Assembly: GCA_003342895.1 (NCBI GenBank)
Contig: PTFA01000055.1
Coordinates: 913,267-977,266 of the forward strand
Direction of reading: 5' to 3'
Length of the DNA: 64,000 nt
DNA from: Casuarius casuarius
Taxonomy: Eukaryota > Chordata > Aves > Casuariiformes > Casuariidae
A model generated the notes under the pieces. The model did no database searches. It was not told where the DNA came from and saw only the letters and a program-made list of their open reading frames with translations. Within the stretch, counting starts at the first letter, position 1; each line of letters starts with the position of its first letter. Shown piece by piece: positions 36,898-48,852 of the stretch. A program made the translations under genes and the position numbers.

Positions 36898-38527
36898 TCC
36901 CAGGTTCAGTGACTGCAGCCAGCTGTCAAGACAAACTCTTGTTGACAGGATCCTGTGGTCTTTTGAAATTCCTGAAACGCTACCATTTACAACTGCTGAA
37001 GCATCCACTATGTCACTAAAAATATAGTGTCACACTAAGTACGTTTTATGGCCAAACGAGACTGAGATACTGTCTCTAAGAGAAGACGAAAGTGAGAAGT
37101 GCACAGTACAGAAATATTTCACCTGTATTACGGTCAAAGGCAAGTACATAACAAAATGGTGGTAAATGATTTTAAGGTACCCTCATGGTTTTATTGCCAA
37201 GCAGGCCTTTTAATGTGTTGTCCATACTATTTAAAATACATGTATTAAGGTATATTAAATGCATTGATCAAAATACATTTTTTTTGCTATGAAATTTGAA
37301 TGCAAATATTAGCAGCTTTTTACCATATTTTAGATTCCATAGCCAGAGGTTTAATACTATACAATGCTTTTTGAGAAGTCCTGGTGAGACTGATGACTAG
37401 CAAGTTCCTCAGCACACTTAAAATGTGGGAAAAAAAGAAAGTGCCTTGTATTTATCACCTACATAAAGGCAAAAATCCATTTTATACCACTACATTCAGC
37501 TATCTCCTTGTGCTTTAAAATAATATTATAGAATCCAGAATCCAAAATTTCTCAGACCTTTTCTTCCTATTTACCTAAGGTGGTTAGACTGAATGCAGAT
37601 CAATGCAGTTTACCAATATTTAGTATGGGCAGTATAGCTTTTTCTGCTTATTGCTTGTCTGGCAATACCAGACAGATGAGTTTATCCTTTTATTTACAAC
37701 TGCGGCACTGCTACTTACCTGTAATTTTAATATTGGACCAAATTACTGAATACTCTTCAACTGCTCCCATAGACTGAAAAGCTGCATGACAAGTCAGCAG
37801 AAAACTTACACCCTCAGTTGTTCAGAAAGGAAGACAGGTACTATCAGTTTGTTTCCTTGGTAGAAGAAATTTAGGCTAGTTCAAACTTTTTTTATATAGA
37901 ACTGGTTGATCAAGATCGAGGTGAGAGATGAGAGTTTTCCCCAGAAAACAGACTCTCCCACTTCCAGTGGGGAATTCACTCTACCTATAGAAGGGTGGTA
38001 GCAGTGCAATGATGGAAGCACCTCTGCTCAACAGATGATTACAAGCTCTGATCTCAGAGAGGGATCCCTGAGAGGGAAAATGTTTTATAGCTAACTGTGT
38101 TAAGATCTGCAGAGAAATGGCATTCTGGACATATCGCTACCTGGTGGATAATTTTAAGTAGTTTTCTACTCATTGAGTATTTCATATCTCTTTCTAAATT
38201 GCCATACACTATGCACAAAACTTAGCTAACTGATGCAGAATTATAGATTTCACTCAAAGTCATAGACCTAAGTTCAGTGAAATATGTAACTGTTCCATAG
38301 CACCATAATGATACTAGATTCTTTCAACACTGTTTGGAGGGAGCAGATTGAAGTTAGAAAAAACTACAACAAGAGCTAATCTAAGATTCTTTCCTGTGTG
38401 TTATCAAGAAAAAAAATGATAAAGAATGGGTATCTTCAAAGATGAAGAGACATTAAAGTACAAATAGAACATTTCTATAGCCTGATAACTCAGCATCCTA
38501 ACAGGAAAAATAGATAGCCATTAGTTT

Positions 38528-38548
38528 AAAAAAAAAAAAAAAAAAAAA
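38528..38548 (+). repeat. A21 tract
   Basis: Twenty-one consecutive adenines. No recognisable retrocopy is found upstream and no target-site duplication is obvious, so it is probably simple-sequence expansion. Confidence 0.9.
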
Positions 38549-41500
38549 GTCTATGAGAAATCCTTTAATAGGGAACCCTGCAGCATTGAAAGGGGGTGGG
38601 AGTAATGGAGGATGTAATTCACCTGTGTGCTGTTAGGGCTCCACATCCATGAAAGCCTCATTCAAGAGTAGGAGGGTTGCATTGGGTCAGTTTCTCCCTA
38701 GAAGTAATTTGTTGAGGGTTATCTTTGGATGTTTTTTTTCTTTTTATCTCTGTTTGGGCTTGTTTTTATTTGTTTTAGGAGTGATACTCTTACTCTTGAA
38801 TTTATGGTAGGTTTCAAGCTTTCTAACAGCAAGAGGTTAACAATTTCTATTAAAATATTTCTTTCATTTTATGAACTTAGTAATATGTTTGTTATGTCTG
38901 AGGATATGTGAGACTGGGGAGAAGAAGGACTGGATTTTGTTCTGCTGAGGGAATGTATAATTCTCACTATTCTTGTAAAAGAAAAATCTAGGTTTTAGTG
39001 TGTAGAATAGTAGGTGCCTTTTAGTCTTCAGGACTGCATTCCAAATACTTTTCCTAGAGGCTTATAGGGGTTTCTTTCCATACTCTTTGTGAGTAACTTA
39101 ATCTTCTCAATATTGTTTTTCTAGAATTTGATACTTACTCAGTTCAGTATCTTAAGAACAGTCATGCAAAATAGAGGATCTTTCTGTGTTTTAAGCTAAA
39201 CTGGATTAGAAAGGCAGACCTAGAGGAAGAGCTGAAAGTCATTGCTTCTTCCATCTGTTTTTAGTAGTAGCAAGTTCCTTACTTCCAACTATCTGATTTC
39301 AGATACCTGGCACAGTAGTGAGGGATTGGCATTATGGGAACATAAAGCACTTTTATACCTACTAAATCATAAATGAGTGATCATAGAAAATATATTATAC
39401 ACAAATATTAAGTCATTCTACAACTAGATAGGGTAGTTTGTTTTTTTCTGGACACCCAATGCAAGTTAGACACCAACCTCTTATTTGCAGGTATCTAAGC
39501 AAATCTATAATCGTATCCTTTAGCTTGTAATATTGTTGATTATTCAGGTTCAGAAGAGAAGAAAGCTAAATGGATGCTTTACATTTGGAGGTTGAACTAG
39601 CTCTCCTTGAAAGTTAATAGGGTTAACCACTCATCAAATATGTCAACAATGTCCCTTATTGCTTTCCAGAATCCTCTATCATGTATCAAATCTAGCTAAG
39701 GAAAACTTCATCATCTTTCTCAGCAATGATTATGGAAAAAGGGACTGCTGTTTACAATCAGGCGTATGAAATTATTGCAGCAATAAAAACGCTGTCTCTT
39801 ACAAATGATATTTACACTTTTCTCCTCTATATAAGCAATATTTCCTAATAACTGCCTACTTATTCTAAAAGTTAGTTTGAAAAACGTTTTTGCTAGTCCT
39901 CAGAGCTACAGAAAAATTTATAAGATCCAGAGTATGAGTTTGGTTGCTTCAGGATAATCTTGCATTTACATTACACTATATTGTGACCTTAGAATGGACA
40001 GAATTTAGTCCAATAACAAAGGAAATTATTTTTAATGAAAAAAGCTATTACTTCTATTTGAATAAAGATTAGGATTATACAATTAGTGTAAGATTAATAT
40101 TTCTCTGCTATTTTATAGACAGCAGGATTATGAAGTAATTTTTAATGTCTGAGGAGAAAGTATACAGCATTTGTCAGAAATGGTCCAATTTACACAGGCG
40201 CTGCAATGAGAGAGGCTTCTAGAAGTAATATTAGGACCATCTGTACTCACACAAAATATCCTGAATAGTGGAGATTTTCTTCTAGGGGGTCCTGATTTCG
40301 ATTACAATATTTTGCTCCGTTCACTGCTAATCACGTAGGTTAGTCAAAAGCTGTTTAAAGATGCTGAAAAAATTCTCTATGACTCATATAACTTCCATAA
40401 ATAAGTTATAGACGAAAGCTAAGGTTACCTATTCCTTTCTCATTTGTACTTTCAAAATAAGGTGATGACTTCCTCTAAAAGCAAACATATTCAGCTGTAG
40501 GCAAAGCTAATGGAGCATCAAGAAAATAATTACAGAATATATAGCTAGGAATCAGGAAGCTTGTATTTGTGAGTGATATTTATTTTTTTGTTTTGTTGTC
40601 ACTTGCCTATTAGCCAAGACTTCTTTGAGATGAAAACTTGTGCATGTATTTATACCATCGCTCTATGGCTTATTAATTTTTACATGTATTTTTCTTCATT
40701 TCTACAATCTAAGATTCTTTATTACAAAGACTTTTTCTTTTGCAAAGACTTTTACCCTTAGGTCTGCAATAAGGTAATTAAAGGACCATTGAGAAAGCTC
40801 AGCTTTCATTAGTACTGTATGAATATTTTAGTTCTGTTACGTAACTTAAAATGATGGCAAAATCACAGTTATGAGAATAAATATTTAAATTTGTTTCAGA
40901 AGTTTGCTTAGGAGGGTGTTATGCCTCAGGTCCTATAAAACAATGTCAGCCCTGGAATTGACTGAGAAAAGCCAAATTAATGAACATTCACAGTCTGCAA
41001 TCAATTTTACAGCCATCTAACCCTATACAGGAGGCATCATGCAGAGATGTTGTGTAAGGGACATATAAATAAATAAAATATTTATCAGTGTTCATAATAC
41101 TCAATGCTACTTATTTTTGATAGTTTCAATTCTGACTATTGAACTAAAATTACAGAAAGTCAAAGGCTTACATAAACATCAATCAAGAAACCCTTTACTG
41201 ATAAAATAAAGCAGGTTTGGGGCTTATGTATTCTTACCACAGCAGGATCAGCACAGGATGACCTGGTATCCAGAAATTTAACTCTGGGAAAAGTTCTTAC
41301 ATCTGCATGAATATTCAGGGAGTTATCTTAGTTTTATCTAAAGAGCCTCTTCATATGCTATTTTTAAGCATTTCTTGATCAAATGCTTTAATAAACTAAA
41401 GTATAAATTATTACTAGCATTTTCTTATTGCAAAAATTGCAAAAGTATTTATTGTAAATAACAAAAAAAAAGTGATTATTATGACTTAACTTGCTCTTCC

Positions 41501-41688
41501 CTACTTAAGAAGCACAAGTTCAGCAAAGAATTTAAGCATTCTAATGTACAAAGCCTTGTCTTTGTATTCTTCTTTCCAAACTTCAAACAAAGTCACAGTA
41601 GCCTACTTGTACAAAGGAGGTATGTGATGTTGCAAAGTGTTTGGTCCAAGCAGTGCTTCCTTGGCTGAACTTTTTCCTACTTGCACAT
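41501..41688 (-). other. Exon-like minus-strand frame interrupted by one stop
   Basis: On the minus strand an acceptor (TTTTCTTTTTGTAG) ends at 41689. The following frame runs 27 codons (including VQVGKSSAKEALLGPNTLQ) to TAG at 41605-41603. The same frame then continues for 33 more codons (including LFEVWKEEYKDKALYIRML) to a second TAG at 41503-41501. A single stop in an otherwise protein-like frame could mean a decayed exon, or a terminal exon whose downstream frame is chance. No family was recognised. Confidence 0.15.
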
Positions 41689-44384
41689 CTACAAAAAGAA
41701 AACCCCTTGCTAATAAGGAGGAGTGGAACCCGTACTGAGAGCGTTGGCAATACTCTATGATAGATATGCTTCCTGGCCCATACAGTTTGCACACAGAGAA
41801 TAACTGTTGATAATGGAAGAATCATGTTTTCTAATTATTGCAGTTGAAAATGAAATCTTTGTGGGTGACAAGTCTTTGCTGCTTGTGCAAGGTAAAGAGA
41901 TGGTAATCACAAAGTTCTATTACTGTAATTTCCTCTTCATGTGCTTCTGACATTCCTTTCTTCTTGTCCTGTGGCTGGCATTACAAAAACCATCTTGGGC
42001 CCACATACATAGGCTAAAAGGCCCAAGATATAGGGTGGAAATTGTATCTGGAGAGCATGTTCTGTTTCATTTCTCTTTAATAATTCCTATATAAAATAGA
42101 TACAAAACTACAATTTGAATCTTTTCCTACTTCTGGTCTTAACAGAGTAACTCACACAAATTAAAGAGAAATTTCTTGCATGGAGAAGTGAATCTATTGC
42201 CAGATTCTGCACAGGTTTCTCTCTGCTGTGTGGTTCTGGCTACTGGCAAGACAATAACCTTGTAGACAGATCTATGATCTAATGTTTGGCTGTTATGTGA
42301 GAATAGATAAGAAGTTAAGGTTTTTATTCATTCAAATAGTTGTGATTTCCCCCTTTCCCTTTTTCCTTTGTTTATAGTTGATTGATGCAATTGATAAGAT
42401 CCTCATTCATGTGCTCTTCCCTGAAATAAAGACAACTACAGAAAGACCAAACTTATATTTGTAAAAAGAGGAGGAGAATATAATGAGGTAAATATGTACT
42501 ATTTTGCCAAGATCTTAGTGAAAAGAAATGCTGAGCAGAGTGCAAAGAGTAAAAACAGATGGTAGAGATGAAGTCCATGCGTTATTACAATGAAGGAATA
42601 ATTGTAAATTATTCTGTAGAAATGAGTAAAGAAAAAAATCAGTGGAATATTAAATTTATCATGCCTGAATGTTTAGGTGTGAAACTTTCAAAGGCTTTCC
42701 TATATCCTCCCTATATCAAAGAATACAAAGCAGTTCTGACCAGGATGCACAAAAACATAGTGAATAATTGTACCCATAGAATAGCTGCAGGTTCTGCGTC
42801 GCCGTTACCTGGTTCAGGCAAAGCTCTGACTGATGTTCAGCAATCAGAGTTCCTTCTAAGTTTTTGTCCTTCAAAATGGTTTTCTGTTTGGGGAAAATAA
42901 GATGTTTGTCTTGTGTGTAAATTACTATTTTCCTAAGACTTTTCCTCTTTTAAACTGACTACCATACCTTTTCCTCCATTTTTGTTCTCTTAAAATACAA
43001 GTTTCTCAAAGAGCAAACAACTGATGTGCCCAGTCTTAGGCTTTCACAGCCTAAAGCTTTCTGCTGTTCTTCAGGGAGATTCAAATTCCCTCATTTTTTT
43101 CCTTTTTCTTGTTTCTGTAACTTAGTTGCACATTTATCAGTAAAAATATGGACCATTATTAATTTTGGACCCTAAGATTTTTCTTGGAATAAGAGAGAAA
43201 GATATTTCTTGTTTGCTTGTCTTTGAAGGTGCACAAGTGTTGGCTTTCTTCAATTACCTTGAAATCTTTTCTGACCTATTCCTTCATACTGGTGGCATAT
43301 GTTTTCTTATTACAATTTCATTTTCTGGACTCCAGACTCCTTTTCACTCTGCAGTGTTGTTGCCAATCATGCAAAATAAGCCTATTGGGTATGTAAAGTT
43401 CATCTGAACTTATATGTCTTTCTTCTTTTGTTCTCACAGGTTTGTAGCATTAGCTGTAACTACTGAGTAGAATCTGAAAGATATTTTGTAAAAGGTAGGT
43501 TTTCCAGCTAACAGGAAAGACTGCTTGTCAGAAAACCTGCTGCAGGTTAGTACTCCAAACTTTGAACTAGGACAGCAGTCACAGTCAAAATATTAGCATT
43601 TTGATATCACTGTTCTCTATGGCCAGACTCTGAGAGTTCTGGACAAAGCAGTAGGAAAATAGGAGAGGAATTTCCCCCAAAAGACTTTTTCTCTTATACG
43701 TGACTCTAATTTCTTGTCAGCAGTATGCTAGCTCTCTGCGAGCTTTCCTCTGGGCTCTATTCATGTGTCTAGGGGTAAACACCATTCTTTTACTTTGGAA
43801 GGATAGTAGTAATAACCTTTTCCTGTGTAAAATGCATGTAAACTCAGATCCAGCAATCCTGATGTAGCCAATATTTCAAGATTCTAAGATATCCAGTCCC
43901 CTCTGCTGTGAAGAGAATGGATGAATAATTCCTGCTCACTTTCAGAAAAAGCAGAAACCAGCCACTAGTTTCCTGCTCACTCCTTAAACAATTCTAAAAA
44001 AAAATCTGTATACTTCTGCCACTGCTAAGAATTCACATTCATTTTCTGTCTATTTCTATGATTAGATCCAGCAGCTGACATATAACTTTTCTGAGATGGA
44101 GATTTTGAAAAAGAAATTGTTAATGCTTTTATTTTTTCATCTGTACTTTTATATGAGGGACTACACTTTGTATCCAAATTGCAAGAACACCTGTTTTTCC
44201 TTGCTTAGGAGATCAAAACAATTGAGAAAATGAATGTATCAAGATGAATGGCTCTTTCAAAACAAAATGAAGCATTTATTTTCATTTTCACATCTTTTCT
44301 GCCTTTTTAAAATTAAATATATCTAAACATCATCTAGGAATAGCATTTAGCTATGAGAAATTAAACACCTTTTCTCAAAAATGT

Positions 44385-44409
44385 AAAAAAAAAATAAATA
44401 AAAAAAAAA
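44385..44409 (+). repeat. A-rich low-complexity tract
   Basis: A10, TAAATA and A10 in succession; simple sequence. Confidence 0.85.
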
Positions 44410-45898
44410 GTTTGAGCTGTCTGAATTTCACTTTCTCCAGCAAAACTGAATGTCAGATTTGCTGTGGAGTCACAAAGACTTGATTAACCATAAATTAATA
44501 TTTTGATTAACTTATCTGTTTACAGAAACTGTCCAGTTCATACCATAATATGGTTATGAGCACTGCACTTTAAGGAAACTAAAAGAATGTGACATTTCTA
44601 CTTCTGTATCATGTTAGTCTGTGTAGGTTTTTTTGTTGTTGTTTTTGTTTTTGAGTTCTTTTAAGTAGACTACAAAGCTTTAAGCTTTTAGTCTTTCTGT
44701 AAATTATGATACCACAAGTTCCTTTTCCAAGGTTAGCAGTGAAAGTCTCATAACCAAGTCATAAAAGTTGTAGTTATCTTGACTTTGGCTATTCAAGGGC
44801 ATCACAGAATCGCAGCTGGCAGGATATACCTGTCACATGGCAGAGCTAAGAAAACCAGCTCAGCTGATGCAAAGTGGCACAAATCCACAACTGAGATTGT
44901 GTTATACCAGCTGAGGTTAAAAGATAATCTTTGCCTCTATAATTCCTATGATGAAAGTTTAAACGTGGCAGCTGTGGAACCCTGATTTGGCACATGCATT
45001 TCTGCATGCACGTGCAAGTGTTTCGGCATCACTTCATGCATAAATGTAGCTTTGCCTACAACATATTTTAATCAAGACTAGATGCTTCTTCTACCAGGTA
45101 TAGGAAACAGCTCTGTACAACGAGGCTCATCTTTTAGTTTGCACATAATTTCTATATGCACACATATAAGTCAGGAAGTAACATCATACATGGCCAGTTA
45201 CTTGCAAGTTTCAAGTCTGAAAGACTTGTGTCTGAAAGACAGTGTTTCTGAAGGCAGGAATACATTCTCTAAGCACCTTTTGAAGATTGGCTTAGTTGAC
45301 CAGGCACAAAAATGAAATCTTCCTCCCGCTGATATTTGTAAACACACCTTGTGACACACAGACATGCCCATGCATGCAGTCTCAGTCACAGTTCATTAGC
45401 ATCGCATATATTAATTTGACAGTTTTCCTATGTGTAAGTATTCTACAAAGAAACAAATGCAAAGACTAGTTGTTAGACTAAAGTGAAATCATACTAGCCT
45501 GTCCCAAGACATTGATCAAAAGGCATGCAGATCATTGCACTTTCAAAGGAAGTCTCTCTCTATCAGCATCAAAATCACTGGACTGGGAAATCTGCAGTGT
45601 CTAAATGATGTTTATAGTTTTGCTGTTATGTTTCTATTTAGTGATACAACCCATGTGGCTTCTTTCTTGCATGTGGCTGATATTTGTTACTTAGCTGAAG
45701 AAATACATGGAAAATTCTCCTTGATACACTTTCCTACTGCTTTATACATTAAAAAATGTCATTTTAACTTATTTTTTACTTGCTATGAAAGAAGTAGGAA
45801 AATCCTAGTAACTTACAAAGCAGCATCACTTGGCTAGCATCCTGTGCTTCATTCTTATTAGCTGCTTTTATTTGAATAGCTGTATAGTAGGCACAGAT

Positions 45899-46021
45899 TC
45901 ACTGGCAAAGGGCAAAAGCTAATGAGGTGTTATTTCCCCTTAACCTATTAGTATTAACTGCTGCAGTAGTTCCTGTAGTCACATGATGATGTAGGAGTGC
46001 ATATCTTCCTCCTCTTTTTGT
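45899..46021 (-). other. Exon-like minus-strand segment, unidentified
   Basis: On the minus strand a strong acceptor (CTCTCCCTTTCCATTTCTTCAG) ends at 46022 and opens a 40-codon frame (starting TKRGGRYALLHHHVTTGTT) that ends in TGA at 45901-45899. This would suit a terminal exon, but no poly(A) signal or upstream partner exon was identified and no family is recognised. Confidence 0.12.
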
Positions 46022-47435
46022 CTGAAGAAATGGAAAGGGAGAGAAAATAGAAAGTAGATTACTGGTCAGGAGTACATCTTTATTATTTCTCTTAATTTCT
46101 TGTGTCCAGGTCATATGAGGGACTAAAAGTACTTTCAGCTCCTAAATCTGAGTAATGGCCCAGCCTGTCTCTCTAACCCAAAATGCAGTGAAATTGGGAT
46201 GCTGCTTCTTTTTTATACCTTTGTTTTCATAGGAAAAGGACCTGTGTGCATGGCAGGGAAGAAAAAGAGGGTGGTTTGACTGGTCCTACTGTCTAGATAC
46301 AATCTGGTTTTGACCTTAAAAATAAATTAGTTTATGTTTAAACCAGAGAACTATTCCTCCTGAGGCTAGATGGAAGCCCATGTAGGAGACATAAGGACAT
46401 CTGTAGAAGGTAAATCTTGAATAAAGACACCACTGAGAAGGCATCTACTCTGGAGTGCTTTGTCCTTTCAGTGTAAGTGCTCAGCCCTTTGATAACTTGT
46501 CTCAGTAGACTGAGGACATAAATTTTGGTTTTGCAGCAATTCTTGAAGGTTACAATATTTCACCAGAGTAAGAGAATGAATTCCAAGCATAAAAAGCTCT
46601 GTCACAAAAACAGTACTGTATTCATGGTGGTACCAGCAGAAGAGGGTGGGACTGGTCATTTATCAAAATATCTATTTGTCTTTTTAGGTTTCGATAGCAT
46701 ATCTATCCTCAAGGTACTGTAGTCCCCTCTAATGCAAATGTAGTCTATGTTCTTGAATTATGCATAATGCTGTCTAATTATTTGTATAGACATTTCCATA
46801 TTGCTGATCACTGCAATATCTGGATCTCCAGAATAATTTAGTTTCATTAACCTTCAACTGAATATATATAAAACAAGCCATGTCTACTCTGACAAGCACA
46901 ACTAAATTTTGCTCTTGTTCATCTGTTCAATATCCGGCTTTCTAGACAAAGCAATACTGTGGGAAATAAAAATGGTGAAGCAAGAAGAAAATGGTATAAG
47001 CATAGTTCAATATCTTCACTGAGAAAAAATAGAAAAGTAACACCTGTAACTCACTGTTTTCCATCTGAGTCTTGGTCTGTTGACCATCTTCAGATTACAT
47101 TAATATATAGTAAACAGTTACAGAGACACTTTTGGCAGAACAACACTGACTTTGGCAGCTTTACCAGGAACTGACAGTTCTGATTTGTCCCAGGCCTCTG
47201 TGCAATACATCAGAGATTATTTGGCATCCATGACTAACTGATCTGTTCCAAGCAGCAATCTGTATTCTCATTCTAACAGAATGCTAGTGCTTGTCAGGAA
47301 GGGTTTGGTGCAAGAAACTAGCCAATAACATTTTGTACACAGTTTCCCTCTCAAGAACTTCCAGGTCTCTACCGTTTTGTCCAATCCACTCTTTCACCCT
47401 GCTTTAGCCTGTCTCACTAGATTTTTGTCTTAATT

Positions 47436-47460
47436 AAAAAAAAAAAAAAAAAAAAAAAAA
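47436..47460 (+). repeat. A25 tract, possible retrocopy tail
   Basis: Twenty-five uninterrupted adenines end abruptly at GATG. Bird CR1 copies do not end in poly(A), so a tail this long could mark a processed retrocopy or be simple expansion. The roughly 270 bases upstream are not recognisable as a known transcript and carry no AATAAA near the tract, and no target-site duplication is evident. Confidence 0.9.
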
Positions 47461-48771
47461 GATGTTCATGCCTTTTTAGATATACCTTCAATTCATGCAG
47501 GGCCACTTTACCCACAATGTCCCTAATACTTTACCTAGCCATTCTGTGAGCCTGTGAGGTGTCTGAAACATATATTTTCTGGGAAATTAGAGGTTTCAGT
47601 AATTGAGAAAAAACAATGTTATAACCTTGTTTCATTATTATTTTAGCTTTAATAATGTTTATTGAACTCTAGATTCCTATTCTTGTTAAAAAAGAATTGT
47701 CTCATTGATTCTGACCTACATGGTAGACTGTCATAAACCATACTACACAAGATTGAAATTTTTATATGAATAACTCAAAAGTATGAACTAACCAAATACC
47801 ATTTCTTATCGCTAAGCCAAACTTTTGGAAAAGTATTTAATAACTGGGCAGTTCCTTTCTGGCATGAAACAGTGATGGCTTGAGATAAAATAATTTTAAA
47901 TTATTTTGAAAATCTTCTGGCCCCAATTTTTAAGCCCATTTTTGGAATAATGAGCTTATAATTTGAAGAAAAAAATAATAAAAAGATACATCGCCCGCTG
48001 CTTAGGGCCAAACTCACTATACAATAGCAAGTGTTCTTCTAGATAAGAAAAATAGGATTATTTGTGGATGCAGAGGGGGCAGTTTGTCCTCAGTAACTGC
48101 AGTGAAGTACAACATCATCTTTTTAATAGAGGAAAAGTAGAGAAAAATTACTGCAGCATGTTATAGTAGATACTGGTAAAAATGACAGTTTCTTCCAGAG
48201 GAGAAATGTAGTTGCTAATACAGTTTTAATAAGAAAAAGGGCTTCTACATGAGAAGTAAGAATGCAAACACTGCTCAAATTTAGATAAGAGAGAGCCAAA
48301 GAGAAGATTAAGTAGCACTGAGAGAAATCATAATTTGATCTTTGGTTTTGTAATTTCTGCAAATTTTGAGGGAAATGAAAACAGGATTTTACAATGGAAA
48401 CTATCAGAAGATTTATTACAGTTACTCAAATCTATATTTTGGCTATAATATTTTCCATGTTACTCATCTGCCTCAAAATGAATATTTCTGGAAAATTTCA
48501 ACCAGACTGGTACAGAAAAAATATTGTTCCATATGTTAAATCTACCTTTTCTTTTCCTTCTTCTGCAAATGTTAATATCATAAGAAATTACAGGGATGGA
48601 TGTGTTTACTGTTTTTGGCAAAGTTAGGGCTTTCAAAAAACATAGTTTATAGCTATTTGGGGAGGGCGGGGAAGGGGAAGATGCTCAGATATTGAATTTC
48701 AGCTGGTTCCATTCAGTGAGTCCAGGGCTGAGCAGGACTTTGAAAATGGAAGAACATCTGTCCTAAGATAA

Positions 48772-48852
48772 AGGATTCATCAAGCCCAGTAATTCTGTTT
48801 CCAACAGTGACCATAAATGGATATTCAGGCAAGAGCAAGGAACAAGTCAGGG
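48772..48852. repeat. CR1-like / ancient sauropsid repeat fragment
   Basis: The phrase CATCAAGCCCAGTAATTCTG followed by TTTCCAACAGTGACCATAAA and a CAAGAGCAAGGAACA segment resembles the common sauropsid repeat phrase 'CATCTAGCCCAGTATCCTGTCTCTGACAGTGGCCA', associated with CR1-type elements. The copy is short and diverged, and the family name is uncertain. Confidence 0.5.

Larger units (their letters stand above)
36898..48771. other. AT-rich non-coding sequence with poly(A) tracts and exon-like segments
   Basis: No gene was identified over about 12 kb. It contains A-tracts at 38528-38548, 44385-44409 and 47436-47460 and exon-like minus-strand segments at 41501-41688 and 45899-46021. The plus-strand frame at 42559-42900 (113 codons) shows no domain and no splice or promoter context that I recognise. 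Confidence 0.5.

Noticed and set aside
42559..42900. 113-codon plus-strand frame
   Set aside because: No recognisable domain, no splice or promoter support, and composition like the surrounding non-coding sequence.
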